Origin: Cytobacillus oceanisediminis | Lineage (GTDB): Bacteria; Bacillota; Bacilli; Bacillales; Cytobacillaceae | Length of the DNA stretch: 64,000 bases | Reading direction: 5' to 3' | Assembly (NCBI RefSeq): GCF_003182355.1 | Contig: NZ_QGTW01000001.1 | Span: 124,001-188,000, forward strand | Shown here: positions 24,494 to 33,511 of the stretch, one piece after another | Numbering within the stretch: the stretch's first letter is position 1 | Layout of the letters: each line of letters opens with the position of its first letter | Translations under genes and position numbers: made by a program | The notes under the pieces: model-generated | The model's input: the letters and a program-made list of their open reading frames with translations, nothing else | What the model was told of the DNA's origin: nothing | Databases searched by the model: none

Positions 24494-27287
24494 AGCTGGG
24501 GCCATTGCTTGCGGGCTGAGTTGTTTTGCTGCGTAATGTGAAAAAGTCCATAGTAGTAGAGGTGGCAGTTGAATTCTGTGTCTTCTGAGCCTGCTGGGAA
24601 ACCCCTTGCTGCTGGGACACCATTCGCTGAAACCAGTCAGCTTGCTGCTGGGTCTGCTGCATAGGCTGTGGAGCAGTTTGGACTGACTCCTCTTCCGAAG
24701 ATGGACTTGGCTGTGTTGATGGCTGATTTTCGGGCTGTACATATGTTTGATAAGGTGAAAGCGGCTGTTTAATATATTGTTTAATAAAATTCTCTTTTTC
24801 TTCCAAACTTGATTCCAATCCAGCAATTTGAGTTTTCATTTGTTTCATTTGTTTTTCCCATATTTCCCGATCTTTCTCATATTTGGTGAGTTTATCTTGA
24901 TACAAGTTCATTTCTGCTTTAAATTGTTCCATTTGCTTCTGAAGTTCACGTTCACTTTCTTTCTTGGTTTTATAAATTTCTATTTCCTTTTTTTGCAGTT
25001 CTGCAGCTAAATCAGTGTTTTTCTGTTCCAGCTCTTCCATTTTAACTATGGTAGCTTTAGTTTGGGCTAACTCTGTTTTTAATTCATCAATTTGTTTCGA
25101 CCATGAACCCTTTTCAGTATCAAAAACCTCGGATTTTTCTTTATAAACGTTTACCTGGTCCTGAACTTGTTCAAGAACATTTAGGTAAGACTCTTTTTCC
25201 TGCTGATAATGGTCCGTAAGCATATTAAATTCTTCAATTTTAGATTCCAAATCTTCTTTCAGCTTAAGCTTTTCTGATTCAAACTGCTCAAGGCGAGATA
25301 AAGAGTTTTGAGCTTTCAGTAACTCAGTTCTCATTACTTCAATTTGATTTTCAAGTTCATTCTTTCTGGATTCTGACTTCTCATAATCTTCCTTAAGTTG
25401 TATTATCTCATGCATAAGGGCGCTCTTCTCCTTCTTCATTTGATTAAGTTCTATCGTTTTTGCTTCCAATTGGTGTTGTAACGAAGAAGTCATCCGAACT
25501 AGTTGTTTTGTTTCTAGAAAAACTTCATTGAGATTGGAGGTTATTTTATCCATTCGTTTTTCATCGGATTGACGCTGAGTTGATAGAGTCGAAATTTTTT
25601 CATGAAAGTTTGCGTTTTCCTCTTCAACTTTTGCCAATTTATTTAGAAGGGCTGTTTTTTCTTCTAATATGCTATTATTTTTTTCAAACATTTTACTGTT
25701 CTCGATTTTCAAATTTTCCACACTATCTAAATAATCATTCTTTAACCTTTCCAATTCTATTAACTGTGATTTAGCTTTCGAAACTTCAGTTCGAAGATGA
25801 CTTTCCGAATCGAGTGCAGCTTTTTTCTCGGATTCCAATTGGCTAATCTTTTGTAGATAAGATACGTTTTTTTGTTGTAATTGTTCCTGTTTTTCCTGTA
25901 AATGTTTAATGTCCTTGCCCATTTTTTCTTTTTCCCTTGCAGCTTCTTTTAACGCTTCGCGTTTCTCTTTAAGAATTTCTTCCACTTTATCTATTTTCTT
26001 ATTCAAAAGGCTAATTTCTTTATTTGAATCGGATAAGTGAGTTTGTGTGATCTCGACTTCACTTATTAGCGCCAATTCCTTTTCACGATGCGCTTCACAT
26101 TGTTCTTCCTTTTTAGAAACCTCTAATTGGAGCTGGTCAGCCTTTATCTTTAAAGCTTCCATTTCTTTAAGTTCTTTATTTTGTTTTTGTTGTAGCTTTT
26201 CCAATTGGTCATCCTTAGAAGCCAAAGAATGATCTAGGTTCTTTATTTGTAATTTTAAGTCTTTATTTTCCTGAATAATCTGTTCTTTTGTTTCAACTGC
26301 TTTTTTTAGTTCTGAAATTCTTGCCTGAAGGTCCTGATTCATTTCCTGTTCCTTTATTAATAATTGCTTATTCCTTTTGTTTTCTTCTTCTAAAAATGAT
26401 ATCTCCTTATCTAACTGTTCCGTTTTAGAAGCAGAAATTTTGTTTTCTTCTATATGAGCTGCTATTTGTTTTTTATGGTATTCAACTTCTTTTTTTAACT
26501 TTTCTGCCAATACGGCGAATTCTTCTTTCTCATTTTTTATTTTTTTAAGCTTTTCAACGTGGCTATTTTGTAAACTCTGCTTTTCCAGTTTTTGTTTTTG
26601 TTGCAGCTTTTCCAATTGGTCAACCTTAGAAAGTAGAGAATGATCTAGGTTCTTTATTTGTAATTTTAAGTCTTTATTTTCCTGAATAATCTGTTCTTTT
26701 GTTTCAACTGCTTTTTTTAGTTCTGAAATTCTTGCCTGAAGCTCCTGATTCATTTCCTGTTCCTTTATTAATAATTGCTTATTCCTTTTGTTTTCTTCTT
26801 CTAAAAATGATATCTTCTTATCTAACTGTTCCGTTTTAGAAGCAGAAATTTTGTTTTCTTCTAAATGAGCTGCTATTTGTTTTTTATGGTATTCAACTTC
26901 TTTTTTTAACTTTTCTGCCAAAACGGCGAATTCTTCTTTCTCATTTTTTATTTTTTTAAGCTTTTCAACGTGGCCATTTTGTAAACTCAGCTTTTCCAGT
27001 TGAGCAATTTGATTTTGAAATTCCTTATTTTTTATAACTAGGGTATTATAGTCGTTAATTAGCTCGTTTTTTTGAGCGTTATACATAGAATTAGCATTTA
27101 AAACCTCCTTATATTCTCTTTTCAGATGATCATATTCTTGTTTTAGCATGCTTATCTGCTCATGATACTTTTTCTCCCTTGTCTCCCTATCTGCCCGATA
27201 AAGAGAAAGTTCCGACTCTAGGTGTATCACTTTTTGCTGGAGTTGAATTTGGGTCAGGTTATTATGTTGACTCCTTCTTAACATCAT
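24471..27287 (-). CDS. Very long coiled-coil protein with internal tandem repeat
   Basis: The 938-residue protein is almost entirely predicted coiled coil from about residue 12 to 825, rich in Glu, Lys, Gln and Leu (EKLKKEVEYHKKQIAAH, QARISELKKAVETKEQ). Residues 101-237 and 238 to about 370 are near-identical copies. The C-terminal 110 residues are Gln/Pro/Ser-rich (YQTYVQPENQPSTQP, AQKTQNSTATSTTMDFFTLR). There is no signal peptide or membrane segment, so it would be a cytoplasmic or spore-internal rod about 100 nm long if fully helical. It is translationally overlapped by the JAMM peptidase gene. No known family is recognised. Confidence 0.8.
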   Translation of the reverse strand: MMLRRSQHNNLTQIQLQQKVIHLESELSLYRADRETREKKYHEQISMLKQEYDHLKREYKEVLNANSMYNAQKNELINDYNTLVIKNKEFQNQIAQLEKLSLQNGHVEKLKKIKNEKEEFAVLAEKLKKEVEYHKKQIAAHLEENKISASKTEQLDKKISFLEEENKRNKQLLIKEQEMNQELQARISELKKAVETKEQIIQENKDLKLQIKNLDHSLLSKVDQLEKLQQKQKLEKQSLQNSHVEKLKKIKNEKEEFAVLAEKLKKEVEYHKKQIAAHIEENKISASKTEQLDKEISFLEEENKRNKQLLIKEQEMNQDLQARISELKKAVETKEQIIQENKDLKLQIKNLDHSLASKDDQLEKLQQKQNKELKEMEALKIKADQLQLEVSKKEEQCEAHREKELALISEVEITQTHLSDSNKEISLLNKKIDKVEEILKEKREALKEAAREKEKMGKDIKHLQEKQEQLQQKNVSYLQKISQLESEKKAALDSESHLRTEVSKAKSQLIELERLKNDYLDSVENLKIENSKMFEKNNSILEEKTALLNKLAKVEEENANFHEKISTLSTQRQSDEKRMDKITSNLNEVFLETKQLVRMTSSLQHQLEAKTIELNQMKKEKSALMHEIIQLKEDYEKSESRKNELENQIEVMRTELLKAQNSLSRLEQFESEKLKLKEDLESKIEEFNMLTDHYQQEKESYLNVLEQVQDQVNVYKEKSEVFDTEKGSWSKQIDELKTELAQTKATIVKMEELEQKNTDLAAELQKKEIEIYKTKKESERELQKQMEQFKAEMNLYQDKLTKYEKDREIWEKQMKQMKTQIAGLESSLEEKENFIKQYIKQPLSPYQTYVQPENQPSTQPSPSSEEESVQTAPQPMQQTQQQADWFQRMVSQQQGVSQQAQKTQNSTATSTTMDFFTLRSKTTQPASNGPSYGSQWNQ
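26166..26987 (-). repeat. Tandem duplication inside the coiled-coil gene (411-bp period)
   Basis: Two direct copies of 411 bp (137 codons) lie at 26577-26987 and about 26166-26576. The period is an exact multiple of three. Few differences separate the copies (for example SLQNGHVEKL against SLQNSHVEKL), so the duplication looks recent. Confidence 0.88.
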
Positions 27288-27691
27288 TTTTTCCCCCTTA
27301 GGCAGGTGCCCAGTTTATCTCCTTTCAGCTTATGCTTCTTGGTGAAAAAAGTGTAACTGGCTGCACAAAAAAACATAAATAATATTAAAGAAGACATTCA
27401 AAATAAAAAATTAATTAAGAAATCAAAATGAGGGAATTGAATCATTCTGATTAACATTAATTGTAAATTGTATATTTAGGCTTATACCACTGTAATTTTT
27501 AGGGCACACCGATCCAGAAATGGAATATATTATGTATGGGTCAACTGTTTGGAAAGCATTCACTTCCCCATATTTCATAAAATATCTATAAAGGCAAATT
27601 ACGCAAAAGCCTATACACACCACCGGGATAATCACATAGAATACAGTAGGCTCAACCCAAACAATAATTAAAATGAGGAGATGATTGATTC
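27288..27691. other. Intergenic region between divergent genes
   Basis: Nothing is firmly supported here. A minus-strand frame at 27423-27635 has a hydrophobic start (VVCIGFCVICLYRYF) but no ribosome binding site. The region must hold the promoters of the coiled-coil gene and of the coat-like gene at 27692. Confidence 0.5.
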
Positions 27692-28450
27692 ATGGATTTC
27701 AAATCAATTAGCGGAGGCCAGGAAACGCTATGTATAAAAGTAAATAAAGTTTACGACTGGGTAACCCGCCAGGCGGATGTACCACTCATAGCCTTAAATG
27801 CAGTGGATCTAGGAGAAAGCCTTTTCTTTGATTGTCCTGGCGGTGTTACACCTACTCCTGGAGGTTCCGATGACCCTTGTGCTTTTCTCGGTGGTAACGT
27901 TACTGTGGAATGTTTCCCTACTGATGAACTGGGAACGCCAATTGACCCGTTAGCGCCTGGAGCCATTCTATGTCAAGAAATACCACAGCCGGAAGGACGG
28001 GCGACTGGACAGTTCCAATTGCCTGATGGATCGACAGTAACCCTGCAGAAAGTAAAAGTTTTGAAAAAAGGATTTGTCGTTGTACGTGTATCGAATCCAC
28101 AAGGAGAAACCTGTACATCAAACCCAATCCCGTGGGCCGTGTCCGAGAAATTCTTCCTATGCGCACCTCCGGGAACTTTCCTGCAGTGTGAAATAACTGA
28201 CTTTGAGTGTGATGCGAATTTGATTTGCCGACCTGCACCAACACCAGGAGCCGGGTTCGTATTCCAACAACTCGATATTTCTATCAATCTCTGCCAAAAC
28301 GTTCAAATGGAAGCATTGGTAAAATTAGAAATCACAGCAGACTTCTGCCAACCGCGTCCTGATATGCCATTCGTCTGCCCGCCGCTTGCATTCCCGCCGC
28401 AATGTCCAACTGTCTTTCCAGGGCCAGGTCCATCACCTACCCCTGCGTAA
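27692..28450 (+). CDS. Cys/Pro-rich protein, probable spore surface protein, family not named
   Basis: The 252-residue protein begins MDFKSISGGQETLCIKVNKV and has about 15 cysteines spread along it (FDCPGGVTP, VECFPTD, CAPPGTFLQCEITDFECDAN). A central strand-rich part is GQFQLPDGSTVTLQKVKV. It ends with Pro-rich VFPGPGPSPTPA. It has no signal peptide, in line with mother-cell-made coat proteins that are cross-linked by disulfides. It lies next to the CgeB-like gene and has its own terminator. I do not recognise a named family, so the coat role is inference. Confidence 0.7.
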   Translation: MDFKSISGGQETLCIKVNKVYDWVTRQADVPLIALNAVDLGESLFFDCPGGVTPTPGGSDDPCAFLGGNVTVECFPTDELGTPIDPLAPGAILCQEIPQPEGRATGQFQLPDGSTVTLQKVKVLKKGFVVVRVSNPQGETCTSNPIPWAVSEKFFLCAPPGTFLQCEITDFECDANLICRPAPTPGAGFVFQQLDISINLCQNVQMEALVKLEITADFCQPRPDMPFVCPPLAFPPQCPTVFPGPGPSPTPA

Positions 28451-28473
28451 GACAAATGAATTGACTCTTGAAT

Positions 28474-28503
28474 AGAGAGGAGTTGCAGCTCCTCTTTTTT
28501 TTT
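28474..28503 (+). terminator. Terminator of the Cys/Pro-rich gene
   Basis: AGAGGAG pairs with CTCCTCT around TTGCAG and is followed by a T tract. Confidence 0.88.
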
Positions 28504-28613
28504 GTGAGTATCATTGATTTCTATAAAAAATTATTAGATCACTCATTGGTATCATGTCACCCAATTTATTGAATAGAATGTAAAGAATAACTTCGGCAAA
28601 CTCAGGGGGGATC

Positions 28614-29108
28614 TTGTTGTTCTGGAAAAAAAAGGAGCAAGAATATACCGAGGGGCTTGCATGGTTTGGCTATGCTGTAATGCTTCCGGATATGGATGAG
28701 GATGAGGTGGAAATAACAGTTATTGGTAACTTAACTATAAAAAACACAGGTACTTCAACGTTAAACAATCCAATAATCTGTATTCGAATTAAACCTCCTC
28801 AGGATGTTCGTCTAGGTGGAAAAATCGGTTCGGTATCCCACACTGCCCTTATGATTGATGGAACGCATGCTGAAGCCTGGCATTACATTCATGATGATTG
28901 GAAGGATAGAACATTGGAATCCGGCGAACACTGGCTGAAACCAAATCAATGCAATAAATTAGAGCCAGACGGCATTCTGACATTTTCAAATGAACTTCGA
29001 GTATCAACAGAGAAAAAGGAGAAATTTGTCATTGTTGAAGGTTTTTTTTATTGTGATGAAATACAAAAGGGAATTCCAGCATTAAATAATATTACCATCA
29101 ACTTTTAG
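28614..29108 (+). CDS. Conserved hypothetical beta-rich protein upstream of the CgeB-like gene
   Basis: The 164-residue protein starts at TTG 28614 after a GGGGGG site. It has charged, strand-rich sequence (EITVIGNLTIKNTGTSTLNN, ICIRIKPPQDVRLGGKIG, TLESGEHWLKPNQCNKLEPD). The pattern suggests an immunoglobulin-like beta sandwich of the type that ends in a glycan- or coat-binding fold. It is 11 bases upstream of the CgeB-like gene, so it is co-transcribed with it. No family is recognised. Confidence 0.72.
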   Translation: MLFWKKKEQEYTEGLAWFGYAVMLPDMDEDEVEITVIGNLTIKNTGTSTLNNPIICIRIKPPQDVRLGGKIGSVSHTALMIDGTHAEAWHYIHDDWKDRTLESGEHWLKPNQCNKLEPDGILTFSNELRVSTEKKEKFVIVEGFFYCDEIQKGIPALNNITINF

Positions 29109-29119
29109 GTGACTCCATT

Positions 29120-30091
29120 ATGAAGATTTTATTTATTAATTCAAGCTATAAAGGTATTTATGATCATTTCGAAGAATGGGTGCTTAATGAGTTAAAAAAA
29201 AGTCATGAAGTGCAACTATTTCATATCAATGATGGCTTGCCAGCTTTGAAGGCTCTAACGAATCGATTCAGGCCGGAGGCAGCTCTCACACTGGTAGGTT
29301 TTAAGCTTCCAGTCATAATGGTTCAATGGTTAAAAAAACAAGAAGTAAAGACAGCTGTATGGTTCACAGAGGATCCTTACTATATGGATAAAACCGCTAA
29401 GCTTTCACATTTATATGACTTTGTTTTTACAATTGATTCGGCAGCACTCGAATTTTATAAAAATAATGGACACAAGCATGCCTATCAATTGCCGCTTGCT
29501 GCAAATACAGAAGTGTTTAAACCAAGAGAAGTTGGAACCAAATATAAAAGTGATATCTGTATTGTCGGCTTCCCATATCCCGATCGTGTAAAATTTGTCC
29601 AGCTTTTATTACAAAAAACACCGTACAAGATTCAGGTTGTGGGTAGATGGAAGCAATCGTTATATCGCTTTCAAAACAACCCCAATTTAAAATTCCTCGA
29701 AGGGTGGGTAAAGCCTTCCATTGTTTCCAATTATTATAACGGTGCTAAAATAGTTTTGAATACGCACCGGCCATTTAACTTAAAAAACAATCAAAACCGA
29801 CTCGGTATCGTAGGAAAAAGCATTAATAACCGGACATTCGATGTAGCCGCATGTGCTTCATTCCAATTAATTGAATTTAAAGACGATCTTAAAGACCACT
29901 TTATTGAAAATGAAGAAATTGTAGCATTTAATCAATTTGACGACCTTGTTGAAAAAGTTGGATATTACATTGAGTCTGAAAACGAACGAAAACAGATTGC
30001 AAGCAAAGCAAAGGAACGAGTATTAAAAGAACATACTTTTCAACACCGTATAGAAAAAATGATTCAGGTAATCGAGAAACCGACTGATTAA
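29120..30091 (+). CDS. CgeB-like glycosyltransferase (spore surface maturation)
   Basis: The 323-residue protein has the CgeB/YkvP-type GT-B layout. An N-terminal Rossmann half (KILFINSSYKGIYDHFEEWV, VKTAVWFTEDPYYMD, LYDFVFTIDSAALEFY) is followed by a C-terminal half with RTFDVAACASFQLIEFK, where the family binds the nucleotide-sugar. CgeB acts late in sporulation and adds sugar to the B. subtilis spore crust. AGGTGA lies 8 bases upstream of the start. The donor and acceptor here are unknown. It is the first clear glycan-island gene from the left. Confidence 0.88.
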   Translation: MKILFINSSYKGIYDHFEEWVLNELKKSHEVQLFHINDGLPALKALTNRFRPEAALTLVGFKLPVIMVQWLKKQEVKTAVWFTEDPYYMDKTAKLSHLYDFVFTIDSAALEFYKNNGHKHAYQLPLAANTEVFKPREVGTKYKSDICIVGFPYPDRVKFVQLLLQKTPYKIQVVGRWKQSLYRFQNNPNLKFLEGWVKPSIVSNYYNGAKIVLNTHRPFNLKNNQNRLGIVGKSINNRTFDVAACASFQLIEFKDDLKDHFIENEEIVAFNQFDDLVEKVGYYIESENERKQIASKAKERVLKEHTFQHRIEKMIQVIEKPTD

Positions 30092-30118
30092 AATCAATTA
30101 GCCAAAAGTGTGAACCAT

Positions 30119-30152
30119 TCCCCCTTACAAAAATGTGTAAGGGGCTCTTTTT
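30119..30152 (+). terminator. Terminator of the CgeB-like gene
   Basis: CCCCTTAC pairs with GTAAGGGG across AAAAATGT and is followed by CTCTTTTT. It is about 30 bases after the stop. Confidence 0.82.
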
Positions 30153-30160
30153 GGGGAAAT

Positions 30161-31048
30161 TTATAAAAATGAAGAAATTTGCTCTTTATAATGTAGGGAT
30201 ATTTCTTGTCCAGGAAACAAATTATTTAATTTTTTTTCATTTTCCATAATAAAGTTCATGATCGATTCAAGTTCTCTTTTACTTAAGCGGGTATGCCATA
30301 AATTATTTCTGCCTGGCTGTATGTTGGTAATCAAATGGTAGGGTATTATTCCGGGAAGTTTCAGAAAATCCAAGCATTCAGTCAGAACTTTTTCTGGATT
30401 ATGGATGAGCTCCTCTTCCTTAATGATAAAAATTTGACCGGGAGGCACTGTTTTAGAAAAATCGGACACTGCCTTATTATTTTCATACCAATATTCAGCC
30501 AAATATTTTGCGTCTCCCCCAGGAAAACATCTTGACCTATCTATGTTTTTCGGAAGGGTACGGTGAAATAAATTAAAGCATCGGATAGTTTCTTCATTGC
30601 TTTTATAAGGCCAATAATGAACTAAATTATGATGTTTAAGCAATTTTTTTAAACTGGCTGTTACACTTGGTAAGTCACGGTAGATCCAAATAAATCTTGC
30701 ATTGGGAAATAGTGTTTGGACAAATGGCAATTTATTGCAGAGATGTGGGTTTTTATTTAAAAAGACTGAATGGGGTATATGTTTCTTCCCTTTGTTTTTA
30801 ATCATTTCCCTGTGAAAGGCTCGGACTAATTTTTGCTTCTGTCCTGGCTTTACATCAGATTCATTTAATTGAGGACAGATCCTATCAAGTGTTTTAGGAG
30901 AAGCCATTGGCACCTTTCCGGCTCTCGACCAAACATGCTTAAGCTCAAATGGGCAATGAATAATATTTGGGTGACTGCCAAGCAAATCCGCTAGCAAGGT
31001 TGTTCCACTTCTCATGCAACCAACTAAGAAGATCGGATTATTAATCAT
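30161..31048 (-). CDS. Sulfotransferase (Sulfotransfer_1/3-like)
   Basis: The 295-residue enzyme has the PAPS-binding 5'-phosphosulfate loop FLVGCMRSGTTLLADLLGSH at the N-terminus. A 3'-phosphate-binding segment follows the strand FIWIYRDLPSVTASLKKLL. Near the end are EYWYENNKAV and IFIIKEEELIHNPE, typical of the family. It would transfer sulfate from PAPS to a hydroxyl of a glycan or small molecule. ATG 31048 overlaps the preceding methyltransferase-glycosyltransferase stop as ATGA, so the two are translationally coupled. The substrate is unknown but is probably a glycan made by that partner. Confidence 0.88.
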   Translation of the reverse strand: MINNPIFLVGCMRSGTTLLADLLGSHPNIIHCPFELKHVWSRAGKVPMASPKTLDRICPQLNESDVKPGQKQKLVRAFHREMIKNKGKKHIPHSVFLNKNPHLCNKLPFVQTLFPNARFIWIYRDLPSVTASLKKLLKHHNLVHYWPYKSNEETIRCFNLFHRTLPKNIDRSRCFPGGDAKYLAEYWYENNKAVSDFSKTVPPGQIFIIKEEELIHNPEKVLTECLDFLKLPGIIPYHLITNIQPGRNNLWHTRLSKRELESIMNFIMENEKKLNNLFPGQEISLHYKEQISSFL

Positions 31049-32616
31049 AAACTCCACTCCCCTGTTTGGCGGTATATTTTATAACGATAATTAAATTCGT
31101 TAATTCTCCGGTTTGCACTTGGGTTTGGCGTACTCTTAATATACTCTGCCTGATTAACCCCCCAACTGTGATAATGAATGATGACAGGATCACTAACAGA
31201 CCGTGGCACTCGAGCATTGGCAGGCAGGTGCCAATTGAGAATCGAGGGCAGTTTTTTAAAAGGAACAGGATGGGAAGCAAAAGCCAGAGAAAGAGCAGCC
31301 TGCTCACAGAAAAAGTAACGGTCACCTAAAAGGTGTTTTTTCTTTGACAGATCAATCGTGTAGTGTTTCCATACTGGATAAAAAGACTGTAAAAGATCCT
31401 TAGGAAAAATAAGCACACCGGCGTTACAGTACCAAATTGTCGGTTTACCTGACATTGTTGTCCGATACTTCTGCGGCGGCATTTTTAGTTTATAGTGAGT
31501 AAATAAACGGCTAAATTGATTTTGATTGATTGTAGGACCGGCAGCGATATCTGCCTGAAATTCCTTTCCCGTAATGAACGGATAAGGGTCACGTACAAAA
31601 AGGGTATCACAATCCAAAAGCATGACCGTATCATAGTATGCAACCTCTTCGAGTTCAAAAAGCCGCAATTTATTAGAAGGTGGATGTAAATTGCTAAATC
31701 TTTTGACAATACGTACAAAAACCCCCCACCTTTCCAGCTCGTTCACATATTCTGGGTCTGCATCATCAACCAAACATACAAATATGTTAACGCCAGCAGT
31801 ATTTTCTCCAAACCAGCGTATCGATTGAACCAGCCTTAAAGCCTGATTCCGATATTTAGGGGTATTCTCCGCCACACAACCCACTAATAAACGACCTGCA
31901 CCGGGAACAAGGTTTCTCAATTCGGATTTTAAATAGGTTTCCTTCCTTTCCAGATGAAATTTTGTTAATATTTGCTGGTGTTGGTTTAAAAATATTTCTT
32001 TTACCTCTTTATCAAACTTTCCAACATCATTTTGACGAATCAATCCAAAAATTTCTCCTTCAGTTTTCGCCAGAATAAATTGATGTTGAAGACAGGTTCT
32101 CAACAAAGTACCCAGTGTTTGTTTGTGACAATAAATACCCATTGTTTCAGGTTTTTTCTCATCTTCATCAAGTATATTCGGATTTTCGTAAATTTGGGTT
32201 TTTAGTATGATAAAGCCGCCTGGACGAAGTATTTTTTTCAGTTTTCCCCAAATGATTTCCATTTCATAGACTGGTATATGTTCAATGATGGAATCCATCA
32301 CAACAATATCAAAAGACTTATTTTCATCGATCTCTTTTACATTAAGGTGTTTGAAGTTAACTCTGGGGTCTTTGACACGCTCATTTGAAATTTTGAAGGC
32401 ATTTTCATTGAAATCAATTCCATAATACTGATTTATGCCTTCAGCCAGTAACAAAGGGACTAGTGAGCCATTGCCATAGCCAATTTCAACTACATCTTTC
32501 TCTTTTAGACTTCCTGCCATGGATTTTAGAAAATTAAGCAAATGTTCATTCCCATTACCTGACTGGTCTCCACTTAACAAATAATCATTCGTGTACTTTT
32601 TCATAAGATGACCCAA
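31045..32616 (-). CDS. Fusion protein: SAM methyltransferase plus GT8-like glycosyltransferase
   Basis: The 523-residue protein has two domains. Residues 30-200 are a class I SAM methyltransferase (KDVVEIGYGNGSLVPLLLA, NFKHLNVKEIDE, FDIVVMDSIIEHIPVYEME). Residues 260-523 look like a GT8/GT-A transferase: LLVGCVAENTPKYRNQALRL, then the DxD-type motif VMLLDCDTLFVRD, IWYCNAGVLIFPK, and IIHYHSWGVNQAEY. The start is TTG 32616 with GAGGTGA upstream; ATG 32604 is an alternative. Fusion of the two activities suggests that the sugar is added and then O-methylated. The coupled downstream sulfotransferase would further modify the glycan. Confidence 0.85.
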   Translation of the reverse strand: MGHLMKKYTNDYLLSGDQSGNGNEHLLNFLKSMAGSLKEKDVVEIGYGNGSLVPLLLAEGINQYYGIDFNENAFKISNERVKDPRVNFKHLNVKEIDENKSFDIVVMDSIIEHIPVYEMEIIWGKLKKILRPGGFIILKTQIYENPNILDEDEKKPETMGIYCHKQTLGTLLRTCLQHQFILAKTEGEIFGLIRQNDVGKFDKEVKEIFLNQHQQILTKFHLERKETYLKSELRNLVPGAGRLLVGCVAENTPKYRNQALRLVQSIRWFGENTAGVNIFVCLVDDADPEYVNELERWGVFVRIVKRFSNLHPPSNKLRLFELEEVAYYDTVMLLDCDTLFVRDPYPFITGKEFQADIAAGPTINQNQFSRLFTHYKLKMPPQKYRTTMSGKPTIWYCNAGVLIFPKDLLQSFYPVWKHYTIDLSKKKHLLGDRYFFCEQAALSLAFASHPVPFKKLPSILNWHLPANARVPRSVSDPVIIHYHSWGVNQAEYIKSTPNPSANRRINEFNYRYKIYRQTGEWSL

Positions 32617-33058
32617 TAATTCTCACCTCGCCTTTCATTTTGCAATCCAAGCCCTTTCCTTACAGCTTATGTTTGAGCACTTTTTTGTGTATAGGTCTTT
32701 ACCTCATAAATGATGTTTTTATAATAATCAATAACATTGGTGCATCTTTTTCAATACCATGTTTTATTACTTGAATCAGCTGTCCCTTTCACAATTAGTT
32801 GCTGATTCATAAAATAATGTATTAAAGATGTGTTAGACTAAAAATTCTTTTGGCAATTTTATTTCAAGACATCTAACTAAAAGGGTTAGCGGTAAATGAC
32901 AATCGTAAATAGTTGAATTAAAAAGATAAGACATTACTACCCATAATTTCATAAATCTGTTTAACATGAAGAAAATAAAATAATGTCCAAAGGTAAAATA
33001 ATCAATGCACTAGCCTATCATTAAAAAAGTAGGTTACTGAAATCCAAAGGGGAAGGTA
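32617..33058. other. Intergenic region
   Basis: The region is AT-rich, with the divergent promoters of the glycosyltransferase and the basic protein. No gene is seen. Confidence 0.6.
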
Positions 33059-33511
33059 TTGATGAAAGCGGCAAACATAAAACATAATAGCAGAGTTCAG
33101 CACTGGCAGAGAATACGACAGCAAGAAAAGAGGAAAAAACAACTCCAGACTAACTCCTATCCTAGAAGACAGACTCGCCAGGTTCGGATAAAACAGCATC
33201 ACACAAGATCGATTCAGCAAGCCCGGACAAATGAGCATCACACAAGACCGATTCAGCATGTCCGGGCAAAACTGCACCCCATAAGGCAGAATCAGCGAGC
33301 AGGACAAAGTCTAATAACTAAAAGAATTGTTCAACAAACCCAAGGTAGTATACGGAAAAAATTTCTAACACCAAGTGACCTTTTAAGATTGGTCCCCAGA
33401 AAAGACATGGCAATGTGGAATTATATAATCAGGAGGCTTCCTCCCGATTATATAATTCCTGATCCTGATTTTACTAAAATTTTCAGTCACTTTAATACCC
33501 TAAATAGATAA
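33059..33511 (+). CDS. Highly basic Arg/Gln/His-rich protein with short repeats
   Basis: The 150-residue protein has a very basic N-terminal two thirds with imperfect repeats (IKQHHTRSIQQART, NEHHTRPIQHVRA, KLHPIRQNQRA). A more ordinary C-terminal part is FLTPSDLLRLVPRKDMAMWN. AAAGGGGAAGG is the ribosome binding site. Start is TTG 33059 or ATG 33062. It might bind nucleic acid or act as a polycationic spore protein, but no family is recognised. Its composition differs strongly from all neighbours. Confidence 0.65.
   Translation: MMKAANIKHNSRVQHWQRIRQQEKRKKQLQTNSYPRRQTRQVRIKQHHTRSIQQARTNEHHTRPIQHVRAKLHPIRQNQRAGQSLITKRIVQQTQGSIRKKFLTPSDLLRLVPRKDMAMWNYIIRRLPPDYIIPDPDFTKIFSHFNTLNR

Noticed and set aside
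24494-24826. Extension of the JAMM peptidase frame upstream of 24493
   Set aside because: It is the out-of-frame shadow of the coiled-coil gene, without a ribosome binding site.
26166-26987. Assembly collapse or duplication artefact in the coiled-coil gene
   Set aside because: The two units differ at several positions (G/S, L/I, K/E, L/A), so they are real separate copies.
27423-27635. 70-codon minus-strand frame with a hydrophobic N-terminus
   Set aside because: Frame is open upstream with no start codon or ribosome binding site of note, and it lies in a divergent promoter region.
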